This document shows, one piece after another, positions 26,799 to 36,407 of a stretch of 64,000 nucleotides of DNA. A model generated the notes under the pieces. That model was not told the origin of the DNA. It made no database searches and saw nothing but the letters and a program-made list of their open reading frames with translations. The translations under genes and the position numbers were made by a program. Origin of the DNA: Burkholderia cepacia ATCC 25416 (lineage in GTDB: Bacteria; Pseudomonadota; Gammaproteobacteria; Burkholderiales; Burkholderiaceae). The stretch spans positions 1,736,001 through 1,800,000 of the forward strand of contig NZ_CP012982.1 in the NCBI RefSeq assembly GCF_001411495.1. Reading direction: 5' to 3'. Positions within the stretch are counted from its first letter, which is position 1. Every line of letters starts with the position of its first letter.

Positions 26799-27197
26799 TT
26801 GGACTCAACGTCGGGATCACTATATACGGAACAGGTTCGCGCGTACCTTCGGGAACTGGAGCGAGGCGATGTCGGTGCCATCTGCGCGCTATTTACGCCG
26901 GACGCGCAGATTTTCTCGCCATTTCTCGGCTGGATGCATCCTGAGGCCTTTTTTTCGAAGGTCGCTGCCGCGTCGGGAGAAAGCAAGATTACACCGATCG
27001 ATATCTGCGTCAGCGCGAGTGGGGCTCGACGTGCGACAGGTTACTTCATCTACGACTGGGGCCTGAAAGACGGATCGGCGGTGCGCTTCGAGTGCGTCGA
27101 CGTGTTCGAGTTCGACATCGCGGGGCTCATCGAACGGATGATCATTGTCTACGACACCCATCCGATTCGGAGTACGGTCGGCGACAAGTACGCGTAG
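26799..27197 (+). CDS. NTF2-like / SnoaL-type small protein, TTG start
   Basis: A 132-residue cone-fold protein resembling nuclear transport factor 2 and SnoaL proteins: an N-terminal helix (YTEQVRAYLRELERGDVGAI), LFTPDAQIFSPFLG and a C-terminal beta sheet with ECVDVFEFDIAGLIERMIIV. Such proteins act as isomerases, cyclases or ligand carriers; no active-site set can be named. The start is TTG 26799 because GGAGG at 26788-26792 is 6 bases away; an in-frame TTG at 26772 lacks a ribosome binding site. It is divergent from a LysR gene that probably regulates it. Confidence 0.75.
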   Translation: MDSTSGSLYTEQVRAYLRELERGDVGAICALFTPDAQIFSPFLGWMHPEAFFSKVAAASGESKITPIDICVSASGARRATGYFIYDWGLKDGSAVRFECVDVFEFDIAGLIERMIIVYDTHPIRSTVGDKYA

Positions 27198-28330
27198 CGG
27201 AATCGATGTCGCTCAATACCGAAGGCTGGTTTACGGGGAGGTAGCCGACAAGCTGCAAGCGGGTCTCGGCCGGCCGTTCAGCCGTTCGGTGTGGAGCGAG
27301 CAGTATTTGCTGGATGAGCTGCCGCGCGACCCGAACGATATGATGCGCAAGTATCGTGCGGCTTGTGCACAAGGGTGAGGGGGCGCATGGGACAAGAGTG
27401 GGACGGTCAATCGACGCCACGCCATTCCGGTCACCGACGTTGCATCGTGGATCAATGCAAACCTTACTTCGGGCCGCAGCGAGCAATCGTGAGTACTACC
27501 ATCCAGACAAACGGCATCGACGACAGCTTCCCCGAACAAAAAGCGCGACCTCGGCGATGGGTGCGGGCTCCCGTATTCCGTACTGACTTCAACCGAATTC
27601 TGCTCGGCGAAGTCGGCGTGTGGAAGCAAAGTGGCAGATGGCGGAAGTTGCTTGTCAGCGGTCATTGACGCCGCTGAAGATTGGATGACGGGTTAGGGGC
27701 GAACAGCGGCCGCTCGCCAGCGCACAATCGATCTCCCTTCTTTGGAGAGGAGGTTGACATGGAAACGCTTAATTCTTCCGCTGCCGGGCGGGTGCCGTGG
27801 AACAAGAGCAGATTGACCGGACAGAACGGGATCAAGCCCTCCCCAAAGGCCCGTTGTGCCGAACAGCTCATGCAGATGCAAGGTATCGCGCAGCCTTACG
27901 CAAATCGGGGACGGTTGTTCAAGATCCAACCGAACTAGATGTTCGGAGTACCTCAAGAGTTTCCAATATCGAGCGTCTGGGTGATTGGTGGCGTTCAGTT
28001 GACGAGCCGATGGCCGTGATACGGCAGCGAACTCTGACGTGACGGATTGGATCCACATGCATACAGTCTCGGCGTGGTCCGTGCGCGCAGGGCCTTCGAA
28101 AAATGCTTCGCGTGGAGGGGCTCGGGACATGGCCGGCGTTCGGAGTGCTCCTCGTCGATCCAGCTGGAGCCGCGAAATTTAGTGGCCTTAGTCGAATAAC
28201 ATGAAAAATTGCTAATCGATATCCGGGATTGTTATTTCCGTGTCACATTTTGGTAAACTCACGCGCAGCCGCCAGCAATTTAGAACAGCAACATCCGGCG
28301 GGTCATAACGAATCAAACTGAGAGACCGTC
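27198..28330. other. 1.1-kb decayed region before the type VI module
   Basis: No intact gene is supported. The segment holds short open stretches in several frames: a 12-codon ORF at 27206 (MSLNTEGWFTGR), a protein-like frame about 27205-27378 (including LDELPRDPNDMMRKYRAAC), and the short integrase-like ORF at 27759. The last 150 bases (about 28180-28330) are clearly AT-richer than the surroundings and presumably contain the vgrG promoter. The picture is of broken insertions next to a horizontally acquired module. Confidence 0.5.
27759..27938 (+). pseudogene. Short ORF resembling the N-terminus of a small tyrosine recombinase
   Basis: A 59-codon ORF with a strong ribosome binding site (GAGGAGG about 5 bases before ATG 27759). 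Its opening GRVPWNKSRLTGQ resembles the start of a family of small phage-type integrases, commonly reading PWNKGKL-GQ. After that the similarity is lost and a stop comes at 27936, so this would be a truncated and shifted remnant. No tyrosine-recombinase catalytic residues are present. The assignment rests on about a dozen residues. Confidence 0.35.
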
Positions 28331-31114
28331 GTGAATATCCGAGAGTCGTTCCGCAATTTCATATCGGGAATCGATGCGAATCGCCGGCCGGTCGTGCTGA
28401 ATTGGGGTAAGGCGCAGCACGCGCTGGCATCACAGGTTGCGTTGCAGCACGCGAGCATCCATGAAAGCATGATGACCGGCATCAGCGGCTATCTGACCTG
28501 CATTTCGCAGCAGGGCGATCTGCCTCCGAAGCTTTTCATTGGTGCGCCGGTCTCAGTCGGTATCGTCACCGATCGCGGCCAACTGCGTGCCATCAACGCA
28601 ATCGTCAGCGCCGTGCAGATCGGCCGGACCGACGGAGAGCTGACGGTTTACCAGTTCACCGTGACCGACGCAGTGAACCTGCTGCAAAAGCGCACCAACT
28701 CTCGCATCTTCCGTAACGTCAGCGTTGTCGATGTGCTTGGAGTTGTCCTGAACGAATGGCGACAGCGTAGCGTGGCCCTCGCGCAGGCTTTCGAATTCGA
28801 TCTGTCTCAACTCGACAGGTCCCGCTACCCGAGTCGATCTTTCGTACGTCAGGTCAATGAATCTGATGCCCGTTTCATCTCCAGGATTGCGCGTCGCGAC
28901 GGCATCACGATGTTTGTGCGCGCCGGACGGGTGAGCGGTGAGACGAAAGACGGCGATCCTCCCGTGCATACGCTGGTGTTCTGCGACGACCCTCAGAAAC
29001 TGAACGAGTCCGCCGCGGGTACGGTGCGCGTCCATCCGCGAGACGCTGGAACGGAGCAGCGCGACACCATCACCGCTTTGACGATGCGCCAGCAACTGAT
29101 TTCGGGGGAATCGGGGCGACCTTCGTGGGACTACCGATATGCCCGTGTGGACCAGTCGAGCGCATCGACAAAGATCGATCAAGGCGAATCGGGCAACGAT
29201 CTCGCGAAATTGCTGACGGACATCGTGATCGACGTCCCGCATATGGCGGACTCCTGGGCGGACCACGAGCGGATGACGGAGGATCGCATTCTGGCTCATG
29301 AAGCGCAGGCGGTTCGATACGACGGCGTGAGCGGAATTCGCGACCTCGCAGTCGGCTCATGGATCACGATCGCCGGAGATGATGAGTGGGGCACGCTCCC
29401 GTCCGACAAGCAACAATTCGTGATCACGTCGCTGCACCACGAAGTCTGGAACAATCTGCCCAAGGGGTTGAACGAGCGTGCGCAGGCGCTGTTCGCGGCC
29501 AGCCATACGCTTCAACGGCCGCGAACGATGACCGACGGCGATCCGTCCGGGCAGGATACGCGCTACGAGAATACATTCTCGTGCGTGCCGCGCGGCACGC
29601 CGCTCACGCCGCTTTACGATCCCAAGACTGATCTTCCGCCGACGCCGCTGATTACCGGACGCGTAGTCGGGGTCGATGGAGAGGAAGTCAGTTGCGACGA
29701 GAATGGCTGCGTGTTCGTGCAGATTCTCGGTCAGGATTCTCGCGATCATGCGCATGCGCAGGGTGCCGGAACGAACAGCAACGAGAGCGACAGCGCACCG
29801 ATTCGCGTGGCATCCAGTCTGGCTGGGCCGAATTTCGGGGAGACTTTCTTGCCGCGGGTGGGCACCGAAGTTCTGCTCGGGAGCCTCGGCGGGGATCCGG
29901 ACCGGCTGGTCATCATCGGCGTGCTGGCAAACGGCGCGAACATGCCGGCGAGTTTCACTCATACGGGCAGTCTGCCGGGCAATCGCTTTCTTTCCGGTAT
30001 CAAGACGAAGGAAATCAAGGGGCAGCGCTACAACCAGCTTCGTCTCGACGACACGCCGCAGCAAATCAGCGCGCAGCTTGCATCGGAGCATGCGCATAGC
30101 CAGTTGAATCTCGGCTACCTGACTCAACCACGCGATAACGGACAGGGCGCAGACCGCGGCCAAGGCGCCGAATTGCGCACGGACGCGGCAGCCGCGCTGC
30201 GTGCGGCGCAAGGGATGCTTCTGACGACATACGCGCGTACACAGGCGAGCGGCGGACAGCTTGATCGCGATGAACTCGTCGAGTTGCTCGGCGAATGCGC
30301 GGAGCTGTTCAAGGCGTTGGGAGACTACGCCGGACAGCACGGCGGCACGGCGACCGATGCGACGGGACAGCAAGCTGTCGTGACCGCCTTCAAGGGATGG
30401 ACACCGGGTGGCCACGCTTCAGGCGACGATCGTGCATCGAACGCCGGCGCAGGCGACTCTCAGGCGCTGATGGCATTTGGCGCAAAGGCGGGGGCGCTCA
30501 ATATCACCCCGAAGACTTACGTGACCTACGCCGGCGAGAACATCGATCAGATCGCGCGGCAGAACCTGCAATTCGCTGGCGGTCAGCGCGTGATCACGAC
30601 GGCTGGCCAAGGCATCCACCTGTTCGGGCGCGGTGAAGGCGTCCGCGCGATTGCCGGCGAAGGTCCCGTTGTCTTGCAGGCGCAACAGGACACGCTTGCG
30701 GCGACTGCCCAGAAGGGAATACAGATCATGTCCGTTGGCGACGAGGTGTTGATCTCGGGCAAGTCGATTCGGCTCGTCGCGGAAGACGGAAGCTACGTGA
30801 AAATCGGTGGCGGCGTCGAGGTCGGTTCAGACGGTGCGTTCACTGCTCACACGGCGGGACATGATTTCGTCGGCCCGAACACGGACCACGTTGCGCCGCC
30901 GGCGTTCAATCGCGGCGGTGCCGATCAGAAGTTCCGCTTGCGGTACCCCGGTACCGACGGCGATGACGGTACGCATCCCGTACCGAACCGTCCATACAAG
31001 ATCACGTTGCGCAACGGCCAGGTCATTAATGGGGTGTCGGATGCACACGGGTTGACGGAGCTGGCATCCAGCGACGCGATGCACATCGCTCATATTCAGG
31101 TTTTCGACGTTTAA
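28331..31114 (+). CDS. vgrG: Type VI secretion spike protein VgrG
   Basis: A 927-residue VgrG. Residues 1 to about 430 correspond to the gp27-like base (FVRQVNESDARFISRIARRDG is the conserved Vgr element), about 440-560 to the gp5-like OB-fold region (GRVVGVDGEEVSCDENGCVF, PNFGETFLPRVGTEVLLGSL), then a spike/DUF2345 part with repeated beta elements (LQAQQDTLAATAQKGIQIMS). The C-terminus ends in RNGQVINGVSDAHG, a small beta domain seen in VgrGs that carry effectors. The start is GTG 28331. Immediately downstream are the lipase, adaptor and PAAR genes, so this spike is dedicated to that effector. No other type VI structural genes lie in the window. Confidence 0.93.
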   Translation: MNIRESFRNFISGIDANRRPVVLNWGKAQHALASQVALQHASIHESMMTGISGYLTCISQQGDLPPKLFIGAPVSVGIVTDRGQLRAINAIVSAVQIGRTDGELTVYQFTVTDAVNLLQKRTNSRIFRNVSVVDVLGVVLNEWRQRSVALAQAFEFDLSQLDRSRYPSRSFVRQVNESDARFISRIARRDGITMFVRAGRVSGETKDGDPPVHTLVFCDDPQKLNESAAGTVRVHPRDAGTEQRDTITALTMRQQLISGESGRPSWDYRYARVDQSSASTKIDQGESGNDLAKLLTDIVIDVPHMADSWADHERMTEDRILAHEAQAVRYDGVSGIRDLAVGSWITIAGDDEWGTLPSDKQQFVITSLHHEVWNNLPKGLNERAQALFAASHTLQRPRTMTDGDPSGQDTRYENTFSCVPRGTPLTPLYDPKTDLPPTPLITGRVVGVDGEEVSCDENGCVFVQILGQDSRDHAHAQGAGTNSNESDSAPIRVASSLAGPNFGETFLPRVGTEVLLGSLGGDPDRLVIIGVLANGANMPASFTHTGSLPGNRFLSGIKTKEIKGQRYNQLRLDDTPQQISAQLASEHAHSQLNLGYLTQPRDNGQGADRGQGAELRTDAAAALRAAQGMLLTTYARTQASGGQLDRDELVELLGECAELFKALGDYAGQHGGTATDATGQQAVVTAFKGWTPGGHASGDDRASNAGAGDSQALMAFGAKAGALNITPKTYVTYAGENIDQIARQNLQFAGGQRVITTAGQGIHLFGRGEGVRAIAGEGPVVLQAQQDTLAATAQKGIQIMSVGDEVLISGKSIRLVAEDGSYVKIGGGVEVGSDGAFTAHTAGHDFVGPNTDHVAPPAFNRGGADQKFRLRYPGTDGDDGTHPVPNRPYKITLRNGQVINGVSDAHGLTELASSDAMHIAHIQVFDV

Positions 31115-31125
31115 GGCAGGCGGTC

Positions 31126-33300
31126 ATGTCCGATACCACAACCTCGTCGCCCCGGATTGTTGGCGAACGCAAGGCGATTCTCAATTGCAACCGGCCGCAG
31201 GATGCGTGCGTCAATACCGACGTGCAAAATCGCTTTCCGTGCACGACGATCCTGATCCATGGTGTGAATGACCTCGGAACGGATTTCGGTACGGTCGAAG
31301 GCGGACTGTGCGAAGGATTGAACGACCGCCTCGGTCGTTCCGATTTCAAGGGCGCCGAGTACTCGCACGGCCGCATGGCGAACGACCCGAGCAAGGTGAG
31401 CGTTGCCGACATGATGAAGAACATGGACGATGTCATTTATCGTCGGCAGGAAAGCGAAGAGACAAAGAGTCCGTTGATTCCGTTTTATTGGGGGTTACGC
31501 GTCGGGAAGGAGGATTTGCCCCGAGACCCCAATAAGGAGACCGTCAACGGCCAGTACGTCGACCGGTTCGGCAACCGCCTTGATGAACACCGCGCGCGCA
31601 ACGGCGGATTCTTCGCCAATGCGACCAATAACATCCCCGACATGTTCGACTCGAATTTCAAAGGGGGAATGACGACGAAAATTCTCGACCGGATGCAGGG
31701 CGACCCGACGCACCCGCTTCGCGAAGCGGAAAATCGGCATTACATGGTGCTGGCAGCTCGGCGGCTCGCGGCATTGGTGCGGCAAATCCGCCTTGTCGAT
31801 CCGGACGGGACAGTCAACATCATTGCGCACAGTCAGGGCACGCTGATATCGCTGCTCGCCCAGGCCTATCTCGTCGAGGGGCTGATTCCAAACCAATGTG
31901 GCCCGGCCGACCGTCCTGCCGACACGCTGGTCCTGATCGACTCGCCCTACAGCTTGAGCGAGGAGTTCATGGATCGGTTGCTGCAACGCGGGGACCAGCA
32001 GCAGACGGCTTACGCGCGTGCAAAGACCCTGGCAAATCTGGCCGGGCATGTGGCGAACGGCAAATATCCGACGCCGCCGCTCGAACAATTGAAATACGAG
32101 CCAGGACGGGACAATTTTGGCATCGTCGGCCCAACCTGGGATCCCGCGCAGGCGACGCGCCTGAGCGGGTTGCAAGGCAACGAATGCGTCGTGTTCGCCG
32201 AGCGCGACAATCGCGGCAAAGTGTATATGTACTTCAGCCCGGAGGATGCGACCGTCGGCCTGCGCGGCGTCAATGGCATGGGGTGCTCGGGCTTGCCCGA
32301 CTCAATCGATGTGCGTGCGGCGCAGCGGGGAAGCAAGCTCGAGAAAATTAATCTGCTGTCGGCGGCTTTCCGGCAGCGTGTTTTTACCCGGCGTCTGCGG
32401 CAGGGCAAGCCGGTTCAGGTTGGTACGCCGCCCGGGAACTTTACGGTGCGGGAAAAGGGCGAAACATCCCATGGCTTGCCCGGCGGCTTCACGACATGGG
32501 TGAAATCGACGCAGATAGACGTCGGCACCGAGCGCAATATCAATGGCGAAGCATTGACGCCACCGTTCGATCCCGAAATGGAAGGCAATGTGCTGCCTGG
32601 AACGGAGGCAACGCCGCTCTCGGAAAAAAATACCGGCGAGTATGCGCCCGGCAAACAAGCCATTGACCAGCTCGAAGCGGAAATTGCCCTGAGCACGAAC
32701 AGTGGCGAAGGTGCGTTGCAGCCGTTGCCTGCACAAATCATCGACTGGCCAACGAGCGAGGATGGGACGTTGCCGACCTCCGCTGAGGTGGAGGCGTCGT
32801 TGAACGCGGGCAAGGATCCCGACGATCAGTGCAAGGTCGGCCGGGTCGTGTCGACGGTACCGCCGTCGCCCGGGCACATCGTCGTTTATCGTCAGGAGAC
32901 GCTCAACGAAGCCAAGGTTCGGCTGATGAATGAACATCGGGGAGAAAGTTCATATCACTCGGCGGTCATGAGCGGTCGTAGAAATCACCGCTGTGCGACC
33001 GCATTCGATGTGTCGGTAGGCCAAGCGCGTGCGCTCGACGATCCGGACTGGGCAAAACTCCTGCGGGCTATTGCTGATTGGAGACTTCCGGAGAGCGATA
33101 TAGTAAAAGCCGAGAGAAAACTCGGCAAAAAGCTCGACTCCGTAACGTCCGACATAGTAAAAGCCAATTGCAGCTATTACGAAAGCGGAGTTTTCCCGGA
33201 AGACGATATCGTGCCGAAGGATTTTCCTGAAGGTGTGGTCAGTGAAACCAGGAAAGATCGAAATAGTGAAGTTGTAAAAGAAGCACGATCGGTACATTGA
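31126..33300 (+). CDS. tle3: Type VI lipase effector, Tle3-like (DUF3274 type)
   Basis: A 724-residue alpha/beta-hydrolase effector. The oxyanion region is TTILIHGVNDLGTDF near residue 45, and the nucleophile elbow is IIAHSQGTLIS with Ser near residue 236. Tle3 proteins are phospholipases injected into rival bacteria; in Pseudomonas aeruginosa Tle3 is loaded on VgrG2b by the adaptor Tla3. The gene starts 11 bases after vgrG and is followed by a Tla3-like gene. There is no signal peptide, as expected. The last 80 residues are lysine-rich with a repeated SDIVKA element and visibly lower GC, which may be a variable toxin tail. Confidence 0.85.
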   Translation: MSDTTTSSPRIVGERKAILNCNRPQDACVNTDVQNRFPCTTILIHGVNDLGTDFGTVEGGLCEGLNDRLGRSDFKGAEYSHGRMANDPSKVSVADMMKNMDDVIYRRQESEETKSPLIPFYWGLRVGKEDLPRDPNKETVNGQYVDRFGNRLDEHRARNGGFFANATNNIPDMFDSNFKGGMTTKILDRMQGDPTHPLREAENRHYMVLAARRLAALVRQIRLVDPDGTVNIIAHSQGTLISLLAQAYLVEGLIPNQCGPADRPADTLVLIDSPYSLSEEFMDRLLQRGDQQQTAYARAKTLANLAGHVANGKYPTPPLEQLKYEPGRDNFGIVGPTWDPAQATRLSGLQGNECVVFAERDNRGKVYMYFSPEDATVGLRGVNGMGCSGLPDSIDVRAAQRGSKLEKINLLSAAFRQRVFTRRLRQGKPVQVGTPPGNFTVREKGETSHGLPGGFTTWVKSTQIDVGTERNINGEALTPPFDPEMEGNVLPGTEATPLSEKNTGEYAPGKQAIDQLEAEIALSTNSGEGALQPLPAQIIDWPTSEDGTLPTSAEVEASLNAGKDPDDQCKVGRVVSTVPPSPGHIVVYRQETLNEAKVRLMNEHRGESSYHSAVMSGRRNHRCATAFDVSVGQARALDDPDWAKLLRAIADWRLPESDIVKAERKLGKKLDSVTSDIVKANCSYYESGVFPEDDIVPKDFPEGVVSETRKDRNSEVVKEARSVH

Positions 33301-33314
33301 AAAATTGACGCGCC

Positions 33315-34934
33315 ATGATTACGACAAACGTCACACGACCACCGGCTGCACGAATATTTCTGCTTTCACTCGCAATCCTGACTCTCTTGTGGATTGCAGT
33401 CGTCGAATTTGTTGTTGGAAGGGAGGGGTTCTTGGGAGGAAATATTGCAATGTATCGACGCTTGTCGCTGTTGATCTTGCCGCCGCTGTTGTTGGCGGCA
33501 GGCGTCAGTATCGCCTATGGCGCCTCGTTGCGTAGAGACTCGCCGCCTCGAGACACGCCGGCGGCCGCTCGTCCATCCAGCGCAAACGAAGCTGTCGTTG
33601 CCGGGGACGGGTCCAGGGATGCGCGGTTCACGTTGGAAATACGCCGTTTTGGCGTCGCCGTTGACCGGTTTCGCCAGCGTGCGCTATTGATGCGGCTGGA
33701 CGAGGCAGGGGGCAGCGGAACGTTGCTCCTGCAGGATCCCAAACAATATCCGTGGTCGAGTAGCGATCGAAGCTTTGCGGGACATAAGCGCGAGAACAAC
33801 GTCTTCGGCTATACGTTGCGCGGATGGGTCGATTATTGGCCGATTCCCGTGATAGTGGCCGGGCCGCCGCGAAACGAGAGTGATCCGGATGCGGACCGGA
33901 TGGCAACCCACATCAGTAGTGCGGATAACGGGGCGGGGATTGGTAATACCCTTTATACGAGACTCGATGAAATACATACTGCGCACGGGGACGAGGTAGT
34001 CTCTAGAGTATTTGATATCTTTGACCGCGAGCCGGACTTGCCGGCAGTGGTATTGCTGGTTGAGGATGGAATCAATACGCGATCCTATTTGGGCACTCCG
34101 GGCGCCGATTACCTGGGTTTGTCCACAAAAGATGGAAACTTCGTACCAAAGAATCCTGACAGTTACGTTGCGTTGCTGGTGACGAGAAAGGACCGAGTCG
34201 ACCGACTGATTCGTCCATATGTGGTGGACGCACCGGAGGCAATCGACAACAGCCAGACCCAATATGACGTGATCAAGCTGTGGAATTATTTCTGGCAGCT
34301 TCAGAAAGCCCACTGGAAGAAGGGTGAAAAGGAGATGCCGGTGGATTATTGGCAGGCGAAGCTCCCCGAGTTCTGGAAGACTGCGTCGTTGAAGATGCCG
34401 GACGGCTTCAAGCCGAACCCGTGGGTGCCGATTCCCTGGACCACGTGGCAGTTGAAGGAGTATGACAAATGGCCGGTTCTGGCCAATCTGCATCGGCCGG
34501 TGCGAGTCGATCTGAGCAACGGGCACGGGGCGCCGTTGAAGAAGGGCGAGCGAATCGAAAAGATCCGCGCCGGCTGGCAGCAGGCTGTGGGTGCGCTTGC
34601 GCCCGGCGAGCAGCCGGGACGCATGTTCTACGATACTGGCGCCTCGACCGCCAATCTCGCGTTGCTGGTGCAGTCGCTGCACGACAACCCGCAGCATGTC
34701 GATATTGACGATCCGAAAGACGCCTTCGACATGCAGCGCCGTATCGGCGGCGACACCGGAACGAGCTCGATCTGGGTCCAGACCGCGCTGGCGCTGATGA
34801 TGGGTTATGGCGACGGGAAGACGAGCGCACTGATCAACCTGCGGGATCCGCTGCATGCCACGATCGTCATGCTGACGCCGCCGGACGCCGCGTCGCGGCA
34901 GGCGCATCCGCAGACGTTCAGCTGGGATTTCTGA
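33315..34934 (+). CDS. tla3: Type VI lipase adaptor, Tla3-like (DUF2875 type)
   Basis: A 539-residue protein with two N-terminal membrane segments (about 13-34 and 48-68) followed by a large soluble domain. The conserved blocks GYTLRGWVDYWPIPVI, PIPWTTWQLKEYDKWPVLANLHRP and the closing LRDPLHATIVMLTPPD suit the adaptor family that escorts Tle3 lipase to its VgrG. The start at ATG 33315 is 14 bases after the effector. GC content is visibly lower in its first half. Family membership is from recalled domain organisation and gene order; an immunity role is a less likely alternative. Confidence 0.8.
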   Translation: MITTNVTRPPAARIFLLSLAILTLLWIAVVEFVVGREGFLGGNIAMYRRLSLLILPPLLLAAGVSIAYGASLRRDSPPRDTPAAARPSSANEAVVAGDGSRDARFTLEIRRFGVAVDRFRQRALLMRLDEAGGSGTLLLQDPKQYPWSSSDRSFAGHKRENNVFGYTLRGWVDYWPIPVIVAGPPRNESDPDADRMATHISSADNGAGIGNTLYTRLDEIHTAHGDEVVSRVFDIFDREPDLPAVVLLVEDGINTRSYLGTPGADYLGLSTKDGNFVPKNPDSYVALLVTRKDRVDRLIRPYVVDAPEAIDNSQTQYDVIKLWNYFWQLQKAHWKKGEKEMPVDYWQAKLPEFWKTASLKMPDGFKPNPWVPIPWTTWQLKEYDKWPVLANLHRPVRVDLSNGHGAPLKKGERIEKIRAGWQQAVGALAPGEQPGRMFYDTGASTANLALLVQSLHDNPQHVDIDDPKDAFDMQRRIGGDTGTSSIWVQTALALMMGYGDGKTSALINLRDPLHATIVMLTPPDAASRQAHPQTFSWDF

Positions 34935-34953
34935 CGGACCGGATCGACACGTC

Positions 34954-35214
34954 ATGGGTCAAAAGCGATACATCATCGAAGGCGATGTGCACAGCCACGG
35001 CGGACGCGTTGTGTCCGGGGCGCCGAACTCGCGAATCAACGGGCGTGCGATTGCACGCTTGCACGATCCCGCGATTTGCGAGATTCACGGCCTGACCTTC
35101 ATTGCGACGGTGTCGGGCCACGCCCGGTTCGACGGGCAAGTTGCCGCCTGCGATGGCGACTTGCTGGCATGCGGAGCACGCCTGATCGCGAGCCAGGATC
35201 AGACCGGCGGCTGA
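34954..35214 (+). CDS. PAAR-domain spike-tip protein
   Basis: An 86-residue PAAR protein that sharpens the VgrG spike. It shows the glycine/histidine-rich repeat layout (GDVHSHGGRVVSGAPNSRIN, ARLHDPAICEIHG, ACDGDLLACGARLIASQD) with His and Cys residues that bind the apical zinc. It follows the adaptor by 19 bases and closes the module vgrG-tle3-tla3-PAAR. Confidence 0.88.
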   Translation: MGQKRYIIEGDVHSHGGRVVSGAPNSRINGRAIARLHDPAICEIHGLTFIATVSGHARFDGQVAACDGDLLACGARLIASQDQTGG

Positions 35215-35285
35215 CGGAAATACGGGGCGCGCGGGCGGTGCGCCGGTCAAGCCGGGCCGGCCTCGTCCGATCGTGCCCGTGACGC

Positions 35286-36407
35286 TCAGATCACGAATTC
35301 CATCGGCTTCGTGCCGCATTGCTCATCGGGCAACGGCTCGCCACGCTGCGCCGCGGCCAACAACCGGCCGATCGCAATGTGGACCACATCGGCGCGCACG
35401 CTCGACGGGGTGAAGCCTGCAGCGTTGTCGAGTCCCTCCCGGTGCGCACGCATGATTCGCACGTCTTGCTGGATCACGGAATGCGTGTAGAGGTGCAGCA
35501 GCGGTTTCAGCGCGCGCAGCACCGCGGCCGGCAAGGCAAAGCGATAGGCGATGTACGTATAGACACGCGATCGACGCGTGTCGAGCGGCGTGATCTGGCT
35601 GATGATCAGAAAACTCGAGCGGCTGCCCCAGTGATAGTCGCACCGCGTGACGTTCGGTGCATAAAAATGATCGGTATGTCGAAGCGGTTCCCTGGACGGA
35701 TTGGTCAGCCAGTCCAGCATGCCGATCTTGTCGCCGTCATCGTGATACGTGACCTCGACGCTCTGCTGCTTGAGTTCGACGGATGCCCGTAGTCGCCGTC
35801 CAGTGGATGAGCGGAAGATCCGGTCGTGCACGAACACCGTATGCGGGACGTCCATGAAGTTCTCGACCAGCGCACCGAGGTCGCCATCGAACGTATTGAC
35901 CATGTAGTACGACTGCCACGGCCGTTCGCCGTAGTGCGGCATGTCGAACGGCCGCTTCAGCGCTGGATCGTCTCGCCCGCGATAGACCCAGACGAGGCCG
36001 TGCCGAGTCAGCACCGGTAACCTGCGCTGGCGATACGGGTAGGTCGTACCTGGCGGCGCGGCGCTCGCGCCGTCGATGCTGGGGATTCGGGTCACGCTGC
36101 CGTGCTGGTCATAATGCCAGCCGTGATACGGACAGACGAGGCAGCCGTCGATGACCTTCCCGGCCGACAACCGGGTTCCGCGATGCACACATTGATCGAC
36201 GAGCGCGACGATCTCGCCGCCGGCCGCCCGGAACAACACGATGCCGAGGCCGAGTACCCGCGTGCCGAACGGCTTGTCGCGCTTGACGTCGGCTTCGGTG
36301 CCCGCGACGTACCATTGCTCGACCAGCGCGCCGAAGGCTTCGCCATCGGCGTCCGGCACGGATTCGTCGCACGGGGGATGCGTCGATGCGATCGATATGT
36401 TCAACAT
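35286..36407 (-). CDS. Rieske [2Fe-2S] non-heme iron oxygenase, alpha subunit-like
   Basis: A 373-residue aromatic-ring-hydroxylating-dioxygenase family protein. The Rieske cluster is bound by Cys73-x-His75 (CVHRG) and Cys92-x2-His95 (CPYHGWH). The catalytic domain has ALVENFMDVPHTVFVHD at about 178-196, with the Asp/His residues expected around the mononuclear iron. Such enzymes hydroxylate, desaturate or demethylate. No ferredoxin or reductase gene is nearby, so electrons must come from elsewhere. ATG 36407 overlaps the GH3 stop by 7 bases, so it is translated together with it; both belong to the lipid-like island. Confidence 0.87.
   Translation of the reverse strand: MLNISIASTHPPCDESVPDADGEAFGALVEQWYVAGTEADVKRDKPFGTRVLGLGIVLFRAAGGEIVALVDQCVHRGTRLSAGKVIDGCLVCPYHGWHYDQHGSVTRIPSIDGASAAPPGTTYPYRQRRLPVLTRHGLVWVYRGRDDPALKRPFDMPHYGERPWQSYYMVNTFDGDLGALVENFMDVPHTVFVHDRIFRSSTGRRLRASVELKQQSVEVTYHDDGDKIGMLDWLTNPSREPLRHTDHFYAPNVTRCDYHWGSRSSFLIISQITPLDTRRSRVYTYIAYRFALPAAVLRALKPLLHLYTHSVIQQDVRIMRAHREGLDNAAGFTPSSVRADVVHIAIGRLLAAAQRGEPLPDEQCGTKPMEFVI

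Noticed and set aside
27693..28130. 145-codon minus-strand frame in the debris before vgrG
   Set aside because: It has no ribosome binding site or known motif and is antisense to the integrase-like short ORF.
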